A DNA stretch of 34,740 nt from Bacillota bacterium (GCA_023622385.1 JAMNZI010000007.1:1-34740), one strand, 5' to 3'. Positions 15,872 through 24,563 are shown, counted from the first letter of the stretch. Numbers and translations are program-made. The notes: generated from the letters alone by a model not told the origin.

Positions 15872-16781
15872 AGATGTAAAGTACATGGTGGTGTGCGATA
15901 ATTTAGTCAAGATCTACAAGGTGGCCGACATCGAGGTGGTGGCGTTACAGGGCTTGGACCTGGTGGTGGAAAAGGGCGAGTTTATGGCCATCATTGGGAA
16001 TAGCGGCAGCGGCAAGTCCACCCTCCTTAACATACTGGGGGGATTGGATCGCCCTTCGGCAGGCAAGGTTTTTGTTAACGGTGAGGACTTGCTGAAGCTT
16101 ACCGATAAGCAGTTGGTCAAGTATAAGAGGGAGACGGTGGGGTTTGTATGGCAAAACAATGCCAGGAACTTGATACCATATTTAACCGCGCTGGAAAACG
16201 TGGAGCTCCCAATGCTCCTGACCGGCAGGGCTAGAAGACAGCGGGCGTTAGAGCTGCTTGAGATGGTAGGATTATCCCACAGGAAAAAGAATAAGTTGGA
16301 GCAGTTGTCTGGTGGTGAGCAGCAACGGGTGGCCATCGCCATTGCTCTGGCCAACAACCCTAAGCTGCTTCTGGCTGATGAGCCAACTGGAGCGGTGGAT
16401 ACCAAGACAGCATCCCAGATACTGGACGTGTTTAGGGAGATAAACAGTGCCCTTGGCGTTACCATAATCATAGTCACCCATGACAGGCAGGTAGCCAGAA
16501 AGGTGGACAGGGTGGTGGCTATACGGGATGGCAGAACCAGCAGCGAGTTTATTCGGAGGAAGTCCTATGCTGAGGAGCTGGCTGAGCTGAGCAACGATAT
16601 AGGAACTGTGGGTAGGGATACGCATGAAGAGCTGGCGGTTCTCGATAAGGTCGGACGGTTGCAGATTCCTAGAGAGTACCTTGAAGCCTTAGGATTAACG
16701 GGAAAAAATAGGGTAAAGGTTGAGCTGGAAGGAGACAGGATCGTCATCATGAAACCGGATGGTTCTATAAGTACGAGTTAA
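15861..16781 (+). CDS. ABC ATPase with C-terminal AbrB-like domain
   Basis: 306 residues. Residues 1-230 form a full ATPase: Walker A GNSGSGKSTLLN, Q-loop GFVWQN, signature LSGGEQQRVAIAIAL, Walker B LLLADEPTGAVDT, H-loop VTHD. An extension of about 75 residues follows. Its end (LDKVGRLQIPREYLEALGL, then RVKVELEGDRIVIMKPDG) matches the swapped-hairpin AbrB/SpoVT-type fold, usually a DNA-binding or dimerisation unit. The extension may assemble or regulate the transporter, or contact DNA; both are inference. ATG 15861 follows GGGGAG, and the overlap with the preceding ATPase suggests translational coupling. A strong terminator ends the unit, so the two ATPases are an orphan pair in this window. 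Confidence 0.92.
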   Translation: MSDEDVKYMVVCDNLVKIYKVADIEVVALQGLDLVVEKGEFMAIIGNSGSGKSTLLNILGGLDRPSAGKVFVNGEDLLKLTDKQLVKYKRETVGFVWQNNARNLIPYLTALENVELPMLLTGRARRQRALELLEMVGLSHRKKNKLEQLSGGEQQRVAIAIALANNPKLLLADEPTGAVDTKTASQILDVFREINSALGVTIIIVTHDRQVARKVDRVVAIRDGRTSSEFIRRKSYAEELAELSNDIGTVGRDTHEELAVLDKVGRLQIPREYLEALGLTGKNRVKVELEGDRIVIMKPDGSISTS

Positions 16782-16795
16782 TCTATGAGGATGTA

Positions 16796-16840
16796 AATGC
16801 CCTGGATAATGCATTTTTGCAAAATCCAGGGCATTTTACT
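16796..16840 (+). terminator. Terminator between the ABC pair and the convergent MCP gene
   Basis: A perfect 12-base stem, AATGCCCTGGAT (16796-16807) with ATCCAGGGCATT (16824-16835), is followed by TTTTACTTTG. The loop can add an inner TGCA/TGCA pairing. It may serve both strands, though the U-tract is better on the plus strand. Confidence 0.87.
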
Positions 16841-16916
16841 TTGTACGAAGAATTCTTTGGCTATTGTAAATGCCGTTGTGGGTATCATGCCGTATATCAA
16901 TTCGTGGTGCAATTTT

Positions 16917-18188
16917 TCATATTTTATACATATCAACGTATTTTCGCAGCTCCAGAGACAACTCGCTTAAGGTTTTTGAGTACGACGCGATTTGCTCTAT
17001 TACGCCTCTCTGTTCAGTGGTGCTGGCCGCTACTTCCTGGCTGGCAGCGGCAGCTTGCTGGGAGACTGCTGAGATGTTCTGGATGGCATCTATTACTTTA
17101 TTCTTATCCTCTTCTATGGCAGTCATGGACTTACTTATATTGTTTATGCGGCTTATTATGTTTTCGATGCCTTTGGCAATGGTGTGAAATGCTTCATAGG
17201 TGTTGTCCACCGCTTTTACTTGGTTCTCCATAACAGTGCTTACAGAATCTACTATAATCGATGCTTTATCGGCTTCCTCTATGATGCTTGACATTATCTC
17301 TTCCACCTGTTCGGTGGCTTTTTTGGTGGCATCGGCCAGTTTTCTGACCTCATCGGCCACGACCGCAAAACCTCGGCCGGCTTCTCCCGCTCTGGCAGCT
17401 TCTATGGCTGCATTGAGGGCCAACAGATTGGTCTGCTCTGCTATGTTGTTGATGGTGCTGACGAATTCGCCTATGTTCTTGGACTTTTCGACAAACGAAC
17501 TGATGAACTCCATCACTTTGGCAGCAGCTGTCTGGCTTTGTTCGTTGGATTGGCGCAGGGTTTTAACGGCTTCAAGGCCCTGCTCATTCAATGTGCGCAT
17601 ATTATTGGAGTCTTCCACCACTTTATTGGTATTTTCATATACCAATTGGATTTGCTCTGATAGGCTGGTTATCAAGCTTACCCCTTTTTCAGCTTCCGCG
17701 GCCTGTTCGGAAGCTCCGTGGGCAATTTCGTTCATGGATGCCGATATGTCATCAATAGCTTGGTTAACCCTAATGGTGTTGTTGTTTAAAAGCTCGGATG
17801 CCTCCACCAATTGCTTGGTGATGTTTTTCAGCGAAGACATTATGGATTTGAGGTCGGATATCATGTTATTGAAGTTGGCCGATACTGCTTGCAGGTCTTC
17901 AAACTCCGAAAACTCTACAGTATAGGACAGGTCTTTGTTTTTTATGCGTTCCATTATATAGGCTATGGAGTTTATCTTTGACTGTACCGCTTTCATCAAT
18001 ATGTAAGCTATGAGCTCCAAGATGGCCAATTTGAATAATAATAGAATGATGATGGCTATTGGTCCAATGCCCGGTATGATAAGCTTTTCTATTATGGTGG
18101 TTATTACTGCAAGTATGGCTGCAAATGCGAACGGTTGTTTCACAGAGAATTCCGTAATTCTTTGTTTTAACCGTTTCAGCATTTCCAT
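16917..18188 (-). CDS. Methyl-accepting chemotaxis-like signalling protein without a sensor domain
   Basis: About 423 residues. Two hydrophobic segments near the N-terminus (about 16-40 and 43-67) have almost no loop between them, so there is no extracellular ligand domain. A HAMP-like linker follows, then a long coiled coil. The conserved cytoplasmic tip is present ([20 protein letters not shown], then [15 protein letters not shown]). The family relays signals to CheA/CheW and flagella, or to other outputs. Here the input must come from the membrane, the cytoplasm or a partner. I chose ATG 18188 because AAAAAGGGGG ends right before an earlier ATG at 18194. No chemotaxis genes are nearby. Confidence 0.93.
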   Translation of the reverse strand: MEMLKRLKQRITEFSVKQPFAFAAILAVITTIIEKLIIPGIGPIAIIILLLFKLAILELIAYILMKAVQSKINSIAYIMERIKNKDLSYTVEFSEFEDLQAVSANFNNMISDLKSIMSSLKNITKQLVEASELLNNNTIRVNQAIDDISASMNEIAHGASEQAAEAEKGVSLITSLSEQIQLVYENTNKVVEDSNNMRTLNEQGLEAVKTLRQSNEQSQTAAAKVMEFISSFVEKSKNIGEFVSTINNIAEQTNLLALNAAIEAARAGEAGRGFAVVADEVRKLADATKKATEQVEEIMSSIIEEADKASIIVDSVSTVMENQVKAVDNTYEAFHTIAKGIENIISRINNISKSMTAIEEDKNKVIDAIQNISAVSQQAAAASQEVAASTTEQRGVIEQIASYSKTLSELSLELRKYVDMYKI

Positions 18189-18223
18189 ATGCATCCCCCT
18201 TTTTATTGTATTTTTCGACTCCT

Positions 18224-18252
18224 ATTATATCATAATATGTAAATTGGCAAAA
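18224..18252 (-). promoter_or_regulatory. Possible promoter of the MCP gene
   Basis: A perfect TATAAT (-10) is seen on the minus strand at 18229-18224. The -35 is poor, with TTTGCC or TTGCCA at 15-16 bases. The predicted start is about 30 bases before the gene. Confidence 0.45.
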
Positions 18253-18329
18253 TAAAACTTTTTTCCTCTTTTTAGTCTGCCGGACTAATTTGTCGGCCGT
18301 TGAGTAATAACTTATCCACAATAAATGCG

Positions 18330-18358
18330 TTGACACGGCCTGTATAATTGTATACAAT
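18330..18358 (+). promoter_or_regulatory. Promoter of the aconitase-gntR unit
   Basis: A perfect TTGACA (18330-18335) is followed after 17 bases by TACAAT (18353-18358). The start would be near 18365, about 40 bases before the aconitase ATG. Confidence 0.8.
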
Positions 18359-18360
18359 TA
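18345..18360 (+). promoter_or_regulatory. Probable GntR-family operator over the -10 box
   Basis: TAATTGTATACAATTA is a perfect 16-base palindrome that covers the -10 box and part of the spacer. Its TTGTATACAA core fits the GT-n-AC style of GntR-family operators. A second ATTGTATA copy lies at 18369-18376 in the partial palindrome CCAT-TGTAT-ATGG. The GntR/FCD gene is downstream in the same unit, so autorepression is the simplest reading. Confidence 0.7.
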
Positions 18361-18407
18361 ATGTGACCATTGTATATGGCTTTAAATTTGGCAAAGGGGG
18401 ATTGATG

Positions 18408-20339
18408 ATGGGCAAAAATATAGTACAGAAGGTCATAGAGAGCCATCTCGTATCCGGCAGGATGATACCTGGAGAGGAGATCGCTATTTCTATTGATCAA
18501 ACTTTGACGCAGGATTCGACTGGAACCATGGCTTATCTTCAGTTTGAGGCCATGGGCGTGCCGCGCGTGAGAACCAAAAAATCGGTGGCTTATATAGACC
18601 ACAATACCCTTCAGACGGGTTTTGAAAATGCCGATGACCACAAGTACATTCAAACGGTGGCAGCTAAGTACGGCATATACTTTTCCAGGCCGGGCAATGG
18701 AATCTGTCATCAGGTGCACTTGGAGCGATTTGGGAGGCCGGGATGGACGTTGCTGGGTTCTGACAGCCATACGCCTACGGCCGGTGGAATTGGCATGCTA
18801 GCCATCGGAGCTGGTGGGTTGGATGTGGCAGTGGCCATGGGTGGAGGACCTTATTATCTCACCATGCCTAAGGTATGCAGGGTTTGGCTTAAGGGGAAGC
18901 TTCAGCCGTGGGTAAGCGCCAAAGACATCATCCTAGAGCTTTTAAGAAGGCTTACCGTTAAAGGTGGCGTGGGCAAGGTTATGGAATATGCCGGCGAAGG
19001 CGTTGCCACATTGACGGTACCCGAGAGAGCCACCATAGCCAATATGGGCGCAGAGCTAGGTGCCACCACCTCCATCTTCCCTAGCGATGAGGTGACCAGA
19101 GCTTTTATGAAAGCCCAAGGGCGTGAGCACGAGTGGGTTCCTCTAGAGGCTGATCCCGATGCTCAATACGATGAGGAGATCGAGATTGATTTGAGCAAGC
19201 TGGAGCCCTTGGTAGCGCAGCCGCACAGCCCTGATAACGTGGATACAGTAAGAAATGTCGGGCCTATCAAGGTTGATCAGGTGGCCATTGGAAGCTGTAC
19301 CAATTCCTCCTATCTGGATTTGATGCGCGTGGCGAAGATATTGAAGGGCAAGACGGTACACCCCAACGTCAGCCTGGTAATTTCCCCGGGTTCCAAGCAG
19401 GTCTATACCATGCTGGCGCGCAACGGAGCTTTGGCGGATCTAATAGCGGCCGGCGCGCGCATTTTGGAATGTGCCTGCGGGCCGTGTATTGGTATGGGGC
19501 AGGCGCCGGCTACCAATGCGGTATCGGTGCGAACCTTCAACCGCAACTTCTATGGGCGAAGCGGGACTCCAAGTGCAAAGGTTTATCTGACTAGCCCCGA
19601 AGTGGCGGCTGCTACGGCCTTGACCGGCGTGTTGACCGATCCTCGCACCCTGGGCGAGTATCCAGAGGTCGAGATGCCTGAGGCCTTCGAGATAAACGAC
19701 AATTGTATCATTCCGCCTGCACCCGAAGGGAAACATGTAGAGGTAGTACGGGGGCCGAACATCAAGCCTTTCCCTGTCAACAAGGAGCTTCCCGATAGAG
19801 TAGAGGGGATAGTGTTGCTTAAAATGGAGGATAATATTACTACTGACCACATTATGCCATCTAATGCCAAGCTATTGCCTTACCGGTCTAATATACCTTA
19901 TCTTGCCGATTATTGCCTCACTTTGGTGGATAAGGATTTTCCGGAGCGAGCCAAAAGAGCAGGTGGTGGGTTCTTGGTGGCTGGGCACAATTACGGACAG
20001 GGTTCCAGTAGGGAGCATGCAGCTTTGGTGCCGTTGTATTTAGGCATAAAAGGCGTAATAGCGAAATCGTTTGCCAGGATTCACATGTCAAATCTTATAA
20101 ATTCGGGGATATTGCCTTTGACATTTGTGGATGAAAAGGATTATGATGATATTGACCAGGATGACCGCCTTGTTATCGAAAATGCCATTGAGCAGATAAG
20201 GCAGGGTAATGTGATCGTTGTCAAGAACCTTACAAAGAATAAGGAGATAAAGGCGGGGTTGAATCTGTCGCCCAGGTTAAAAGAAGTCATACTGGCGGGA
20301 GGTTTACTCAATTATACTCGAAACAACTCTGGACGATAA
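18408..20339 (+). CDS. acn: Aconitate hydratase (aconitase family)
   Basis: 643 residues, the length of the short aconitases common in anaerobic bacteria. It should interconvert citrate and isocitrate with a [4Fe-4S] cluster. The cluster cysteines are in GSCTNSS and CACGPCIGMG. Other family motifs are DHNTLQTG, LGSDSHTPTAGGIGMLAIGAGG, the swivel-domain GQGSSREHAALVPLYLGIKGVIAKSFARIH, and NLINSGILPL. A related hydro-lyase (homoaconitase, isopropylmalate isomerase) is less likely because this is one full-length chain. ATG 18408 follows AAAGGGGG; ATG 18405 directly precedes it. A GntR regulator follows after 23 bases. No citrate synthase or isocitrate dehydrogenase gene is in the window. Confidence 0.92.
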   Translation: MGKNIVQKVIESHLVSGRMIPGEEIAISIDQTLTQDSTGTMAYLQFEAMGVPRVRTKKSVAYIDHNTLQTGFENADDHKYIQTVAAKYGIYFSRPGNGICHQVHLERFGRPGWTLLGSDSHTPTAGGIGMLAIGAGGLDVAVAMGGGPYYLTMPKVCRVWLKGKLQPWVSAKDIILELLRRLTVKGGVGKVMEYAGEGVATLTVPERATIANMGAELGATTSIFPSDEVTRAFMKAQGREHEWVPLEADPDAQYDEEIEIDLSKLEPLVAQPHSPDNVDTVRNVGPIKVDQVAIGSCTNSSYLDLMRVAKILKGKTVHPNVSLVISPGSKQVYTMLARNGALADLIAAGARILECACGPCIGMGQAPATNAVSVRTFNRNFYGRSGTPSAKVYLTSPEVAAATALTGVLTDPRTLGEYPEVEMPEAFEINDNCIIPPAPEGKHVEVVRGPNIKPFPVNKELPDRVEGIVLLKMEDNITTDHIMPSNAKLLPYRSNIPYLADYCLTLVDKDFPERAKRAGGGFLVAGHNYGQGSSREHAALVPLYLGIKGVIAKSFARIHMSNLINSGILPLTFVDEKDYDDIDQDDRLVIENAIEQIRQGNVIVVKNLTKNKEIKAGLNLSPRLKEVILAGGLLNYTRNNSGR

Positions 20340-20362
20340 AAAGGCATAGAGAGTGAGGTATT

Positions 20363-21079
20363 ATGGAAAACTTTGAAGAGAATAGGGTGGCAAAATCGAG
20401 GAGCCTTGCTAAGATGCAATCCCTTGAGAGGTATTCTCTGCATTCATATGTGTTCAATTATATTCGCGATGCCATACTGAATGGACGCTACAAGCCCGGC
20501 GATGCGCTGGTTGAGACCAGGCTGGCCGATGAGCTGGGAGTGAGTAGGACTCCCATACGCGAAGCCATACGGCAGCTGGAGCTGGAAGGGCTGGTCATTT
20601 CCATACCCAATAAGGGAGTGGTGGTAAGCGGCGTATCGCAGCAGGATATAGATGACATATATACCATACGTTCCATGCTTGAAGGCTTGGCGGCTCGATG
20701 GGCTGCACAACGCATAGACGAGCCAAACCTTAAAGAGCTGGAGGAGATCGTGGAACTCATGGAATATTACACCAAGAAAAACGATTTTGAACAGCTCACG
20801 CAGCTGGATACGCGCTTTCATGGAGTGATATACGAAGCCTGTGCCAGCAAGGTATTGAAACACCTGCTAGACAACCTGCTTAGGTATGTGGAACGGGCAC
20901 GGCGTGGTTCCTTAAAGGTACCCATGCGGGCTAATCAGTCATTTAATGAGCATAAGAGCATTTTTGAGGCAATTATGAAAAGAAATGCGGCAGAGGCTGA
21001 AAGGCTTATGGCCGAACATATTGCCCGTGCCATTTTAAACCTCCACTCTCTTATGGAACAGAGTGAAGAAAGGGATTGA
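20363..21079 (+). CDS. GntR-family regulator, FadR/FCD subfamily
   Basis: 238 residues. An N-terminal winged helix (about 25-95) has the GntR pattern: YIRDAILNGRYKPGDALVETRLADELGVSRTPIREAIRQLELEGLV. A helical FCD domain (about 100-235) follows. It has the residues expected to bind a metal or carboxylate ligand: the Asp/His segment TRFHGVIYEA, HKSIFEAI and MAEHIARA. FCD regulators often sense organic acids. Being co-transcribed with aconitase, this one probably senses a citrate-pathway acid, which is inference. The palindrome at 18345-18360 is its likely operator. Confidence 0.93.
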   Translation: MENFEENRVAKSRSLAKMQSLERYSLHSYVFNYIRDAILNGRYKPGDALVETRLADELGVSRTPIREAIRQLELEGLVISIPNKGVVVSGVSQQDIDDIYTIRSMLEGLAARWAAQRIDEPNLKELEEIVELMEYYTKKNDFEQLTQLDTRFHGVIYEACASKVLKHLLDNLLRYVERARRGSLKVPMRANQSFNEHKSIFEAIMKRNAAEAERLMAEHIARAILNLHSLMEQSEERD

Positions 21080-21083
21080 AGGA

Positions 21084-21128
21084 AAAGCATTTCCGGTTTT
21101 GGAGTAAGCCGGGAATGCTTTATTTTTA
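21084..21128 (+). terminator. Terminator of the aconitase-gntR unit
   Basis: AAGCATTTCCGG (21085-21096) pairs with CCGGGAATGCTT (21109-21120) with one G-U wobble and a 12-base loop. TATTTTTA follows. Confidence 0.85.
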
Positions 21129-21138
21129 TACTTTTATA

Positions 21139-21167
21139 TTGAACTTGGCTGTATTATTTGTTACACT
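21139..21167 (+). promoter_or_regulatory. Possible rex promoter
   Basis: TTGAAC and TACACT are separated by 17 bases, about 75 bases before the rex start. Each box matches consensus at four of six positions. Confidence 0.4.
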
Positions 21168-21242
21168 GATATCGATGGTAATAATTTAAATAAGGGGATT
21201 GGTATGCCTTAAACGGCCTTCAACCCTTGGGGAGGTGTTTTT

Positions 21243-21884
21243 ATGATAGAAAGAGGCAAGCGCAGAGTTTCTGAGGCAGTCATAAGGAGGTTGCCCAAAT
21301 ATTACAGGTATCTTATGGAGCTTAAGAAAAATGGCGTGCAAAGGGTATCATCCAGCGAGTTGGGGCAGAAGATGGGGCTTACGGCATCTCAGATTAGGCA
21401 GGATTTCAACTGCTTTGGGGGATTTGGGCAACAGGGATACGGTTATAATGTGGCAGAGCTGTGCGAGGAGTTTAAGAAAATATTGGGGTTGGATAGGCAG
21501 TACAACATGGTAGTGGTAGGAGCAGGGAATTTAGGCCAGGCTCTAGCAAATTACAGCGGTTTTGAAAAAGAGGGCTTTTTTATAAGGGCCATGTTTGATG
21601 TCAATCCCCGCTTGATAGGTATGTCCATACGCGGTATCGAGATCTACGATGTGGATAATTTGAAAACTTATGCGGCAAGCCATAATATAGACATAGGGGT
21701 GATCTGTACCCCCAAGGAGAAAGCACAGGAAGTGGCCGAGCTTTTGGTAAACTGTGGAGTAAAGTATATATGGAATTTTGCTCCCATCGACGTGGTCCTA
21801 TCCGATGATGTCGTAGTTGAAAACGTTCATTTGAGTGACAGCCTTTACATCTTGTGTTACAGAATCAATGCCACAAAATCGTAA
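21243..21884 (+). CDS. rex: Redox-sensing transcriptional repressor Rex
   Basis: 213 residues, normal for Rex. The N-terminal winged helix (about 7-80) contains VSEAVIRRLPKYYRYL and the strongly conserved SSELGQKMGLTASQIRQDFNCFGGFGQQGYGY. A Rossmann domain follows with the NAD(H) motif VVGAGNLGQAL. Rex senses the NADH/NAD+ ratio and represses fermentation, hydrogenase and respiration genes when NADH is low. ATG 21243 follows GGGGAGGTG. No clear TTGTGA/TCACAA-type Rex operator is seen next to it. Confidence 0.97.
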   Translation: MIERGKRRVSEAVIRRLPKYYRYLMELKKNGVQRVSSSELGQKMGLTASQIRQDFNCFGGFGQQGYGYNVAELCEEFKKILGLDRQYNMVVVGAGNLGQALANYSGFEKEGFFIRAMFDVNPRLIGMSIRGIEIYDVDNLKTYAASHNIDIGVICTPKEKAQEVAELLVNCGVKYIWNFAPIDVVLSDDVVVENVHLSDSLYILCYRINATKS

Positions 21885-21929
21885 ACGGTGGGCTAAAAAG
21901 TCAATTGCGGTGTAATCGGGGTTGATGAT

Positions 21930-22670
21930 ATGAAGGCCATGCATGATGTTAAAGGGTTGCCGGTGATATGCGTAAGAGAAGGGATTGAATGTGGCAAGGT
22001 TAGAGAGCTACTGATTAATTGCTGCGAGGGGAGGATACAATACCTCATCATCGAAGATGAGGAATGGTATTTGGGCGCCAAGCTATTGCCTTTTGACAAG
22101 GTGGTGGGAATAGGGCGCCATGCAGTTATCACAGAGAGCCATGAAAATATATTGCCTTTTTCGCAGGTTGAGGAAGCCCACGAGTTGATAAAGCATGGTA
22201 TGGGCCTTACAGGTGTCAAGGTTTATACTCAAAAGGGCGAATACATGGGAAATGTGGAAGAATATTACTTTGACGAGAAAGATGGAAGGATTATAAAATG
22301 TGAGCTATATGTGGAAAAACAGAAAGGCTTTGAACTAAACGCCTCCCAAATCGTTACCTATGGTAAGGGCATACTGATCGTTGGCAATGGTGCTAGTGAG
22401 GTAGCTGCTGATGTAAGCGATGGATTGCCTCAACGAGTTTACAAACCTGTAGAAAATGCGGATAATGGGCAATACAAATATAAGGGTTCTTCTTTATTCG
22501 AACAAAAGCAAAGGCGATTTCTTCTCGGGAAGAGGGTGACTAAGAGGATAGTGAGCGAGGAGGGAGAATTGCTGGCTTCCGAGGGGGATATAGTGACCGA
22601 TGAGCTTATCGATAAAGTAAAAGCGGGGGGAAAGCTTGTCGAGCTTACCATGAATATTGAGGCCGTGTGA
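21930..22670 (+). CDS. PRC-barrel domain protein
   Basis: 246 residues. An N-terminal PRC-barrel (about 1-75) begins VKGLPVICVREGIECGKVRELLI; a second (about 85-160) has LTGVKVYTQKGEYMGNVEEYYFD. The C-terminal part has a charged, conserved-looking end with GKRVTKRIVSEEGELLASEGDIVTDELIDKVK. PRC-barrels bind RNA or proteins in ribosome maturation, sporulation and photosynthetic contexts. The role of this clostridial type is not known to me. The start has only a weak GGGG upstream. It lies 45 bases after rex and may be co-transcribed. Confidence 0.85.
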   Translation: MKAMHDVKGLPVICVREGIECGKVRELLINCCEGRIQYLIIEDEEWYLGAKLLPFDKVVGIGRHAVITESHENILPFSQVEEAHELIKHGMGLTGVKVYTQKGEYMGNVEEYYFDEKDGRIIKCELYVEKQKGFELNASQIVTYGKGILIVGNGASEVAADVSDGLPQRVYKPVENADNGQYKYKGSSLFEQKQRRFLLGKRVTKRIVSEEGELLASEGDIVTDELIDKVKAGGKLVELTMNIEAV

Positions 22671-22688
22671 AAAGGCTCATATAAACAA

Positions 22689-22778
22689 TTAAGCTTGACA
22701 GGCCTGAAGTAAAACTGTTACGAAAATTTTAAAAAATTTTACGGTTTTGCTTCAGACTGTTAAGCTTTTATTATTTTA
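22689..22778 (+). terminator. Very long hairpin terminator after the PRC-barrel gene
   Basis: Two arms of about 35-40 bases (roughly 22689-22730 and 22733-22768) pair nearly throughout, allowing G-U wobbles and two small bulges. The outer AAGCTT pairs with AAGCTT and the inner AAAATTTT is self-complementary. TTTATTATTTTAT follows. The stem is unusually long for a terminator and could also come from a small mobile inverted-repeat element. Confidence 0.8.
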
Positions 22779-22903
22779 TCTCATAATATATTTACTTCTG
22801 TCCGAGGTTATCCTACTATATAAATTGATTATGGGAAAGACGAAGCGGCAAATGTAAATATTAAAAATAAGTGTGATCCCTGTAATGAGCGGAGGTAGGA
22901 TAG

Positions 22904-24472
22904 ATGCAGTCTACAACTCAATCTAGTCGAGAAGCAGTCAGGAGAAAAGCTGTACGGCGCAGGAGAAAGAATGCAATGAATGCAATGTATAAAGCTGTAG
23001 TGATGATGATTTTTACCGTAGTCTTTTTAGCGGTTTTGGGAGCAGGTGCTTATGCCTATCACGTTTTAAACAGCGATGAATTCTATCCTGGAGTGACGGT
23101 TGACGGCCTATCATTGCAAGGTTTGAAGTTTGAGGAAGGGTTGAAGGCTGTCAGTGATCTCCGTCAACCTGAATTGGATGCGATGAAATTAATACTACGC
23201 CATGAAGGCCACGAGTGGGAATACAGCTACACGGATATTGGTGCCAGTTTCAATATAGAGGATGTTGTGGAAGAAGCTTATCAGGTGGGACGGCGCGGTA
23301 ACATCTTTGAGCGGCTTAGGGATATATATGAAGCTAGCAGGAATGGACGGCATTTTACTACCACCTTGACCTATGATATTTCCTTACTTGAGGACGAACT
23401 GCAGGCAATCGCTGAGCGGATAAACATTGAACCTGTTGATGCCCAGATAGAGTTTCATCCTGATAGCAATCCAAAGTTTACTTTTACAAAAGAGGTCATA
23501 GGAAAAGGAATGCTGGTTGAACAGGCCATGGCCGATATAAAAGCTAAGGTCGATGCGAAGGATTTTACTCCTTATGAGATCCCTGTTCAGCCCCTTTATC
23601 CTAAATATACTCTGGAGGAGGTCAAAACCTGGACCAGCAGGATTGCCGTTTATTCCACCAAGCTAAGTGGTACCTCTCAGAGGATTCACAATATAACCCT
23701 TTCTTCCAAGAGCTTTGATGGACTTCGCCTTGATCCAGGAGAAGTGTTCTCATTAAACGAAGCAACGGGTCCCAGGGACAAGGCACACGGGTATCTCGAT
23801 GCCCCGGTTATCAAAGAGGGTAAAAAGCTGGTAGACGAGCCAGGAGGAGGCAATTGCCAGACCTCTACCACTTTATATGGCGCTGCTATACGCGCCGACC
23901 TGGAGATAGTGGAGCGGTGGCATCATTCATGGCCTTCTTCTTATACGGAAGTAGGTCAGGATGCTACGGTGGACTATCCTAATCTTGACCTAAAGATCAG
24001 AAACAACAAGGATACGCCGGTATTTTTCAACAGGTATATAAGCAACGGTAGGCTTTACGTCGAAGTATACGGCAAGGCGCCCACCGATTACGATAAGATA
24101 GAGGTAGTTTCGGTAATATTGCAGCGGACCGAAAAACCAGCTGAAAAAGTGGTGCAGGACAATACTTTGAAGCCAGGCGAAGAGATTATAGAATACGAAT
24201 CCAGGCCGGGGATCAAAGTTCAGACCTATCGCGTATATTACAAGGATGGAAAGGAAATCAAGAGAGTCAAGGAAGCATACAGCAACTATCCCAAGATTGT
24301 GGGCAAGAAAAGGGTAGGACCGCCAAAACCTCCTGAAGAGGCGGTTCCAGAGGCTCAAACTCCTTTGGGGGCGCAAAAACCAGATGGGCAGCCTGCCAAC
24401 GATGTGGGCAATGGCAGTGCGCCGTCAACTGAAAACAGCACCGATGCGCCGTCGGACGAAATGTCAGAGTGA
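22904..24472 (+). CDS. VanW-family protein with G5 domain, membrane-anchored
   Basis: 522 residues. A basic N-terminus is followed by one membrane helix (about 26-50), then an extracytoplasmic peptidoglycan-binding-like region (about 55-230). The VanW domain (about 255-380) has RIHNITLSSKSFDG, LDPGEVFSLNEATGPR and the GGGNCQTSTTLYGAA motif. A G5 domain (about 398-470) has VQDNTLKPGEEIIEYESRPGIK and YRVYYKDGK. The tail is Pro/Ala-rich and disordered. VanW proteins occur in some vancomycin-resistance clusters but are common in Clostridia outside them, with unknown function. No van genes are near. G5 suggests cell-wall contact. ATG 22904 follows GGAGGTAGG. Confidence 0.93.
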   Translation: MQSTTQSSREAVRRKAVRRRRKNAMNAMYKAVVMMIFTVVFLAVLGAGAYAYHVLNSDEFYPGVTVDGLSLQGLKFEEGLKAVSDLRQPELDAMKLILRHEGHEWEYSYTDIGASFNIEDVVEEAYQVGRRGNIFERLRDIYEASRNGRHFTTTLTYDISLLEDELQAIAERINIEPVDAQIEFHPDSNPKFTFTKEVIGKGMLVEQAMADIKAKVDAKDFTPYEIPVQPLYPKYTLEEVKTWTSRIAVYSTKLSGTSQRIHNITLSSKSFDGLRLDPGEVFSLNEATGPRDKAHGYLDAPVIKEGKKLVDEPGGGNCQTSTTLYGAAIRADLEIVERWHHSWPSSYTEVGQDATVDYPNLDLKIRNNKDTPVFFNRYISNGRLYVEVYGKAPTDYDKIEVVSVILQRTEKPAEKVVQDNTLKPGEEIIEYESRPGIKVQTYRVYYKDGKEIKRVKEAYSNYPKIVGKKRVGPPKPPEEAVPEAQTPLGAQKPDGQPANDVGNGSAPSTENSTDAPSDEMSE

Positions 24473-24521
24473 GAACAAGGCCAGGAAAACTAAACATCTG
24501 CATCTTGAATTGGCTTTCACG

Positions 24522-24547
24522 CTTCCGGGGTCAACCGGAAGTTTTTT
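24522..24547 (+). terminator. Terminator after the VanW gene
   Basis: A perfect 7-base stem, CTTCCGG with CCGGAAG, closes a 6-base loop and is followed by TTTTTT. It lies about 50 bases after the stop codon. Confidence 0.9.
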
Positions 24548-24563
24548 GTTTGAAACATTGTCC

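Noticed and set aside
15914-16477. 187-residue minus-strand open frame within the second ABC ATPase gene
   Set aside because: It is antisense to Walker A, signature and Walker B codons that are clearly under selection on the plus strand.
17200-17925. 241-residue plus-strand open frame inside the MCP gene
   Set aside because: It is antisense to a conserved chemoreceptor signalling domain. Its Ser/Thr/Ala-rich composition is typical of a shadow frame and it has no ribosome-binding site.
22904-24472. Vancomycin-resistance gene call from the VanW name
   Set aside because: No vanHAX, vanRS or other resistance genes are near. VanW/G5 proteins are common cell-surface proteins in Clostridia.
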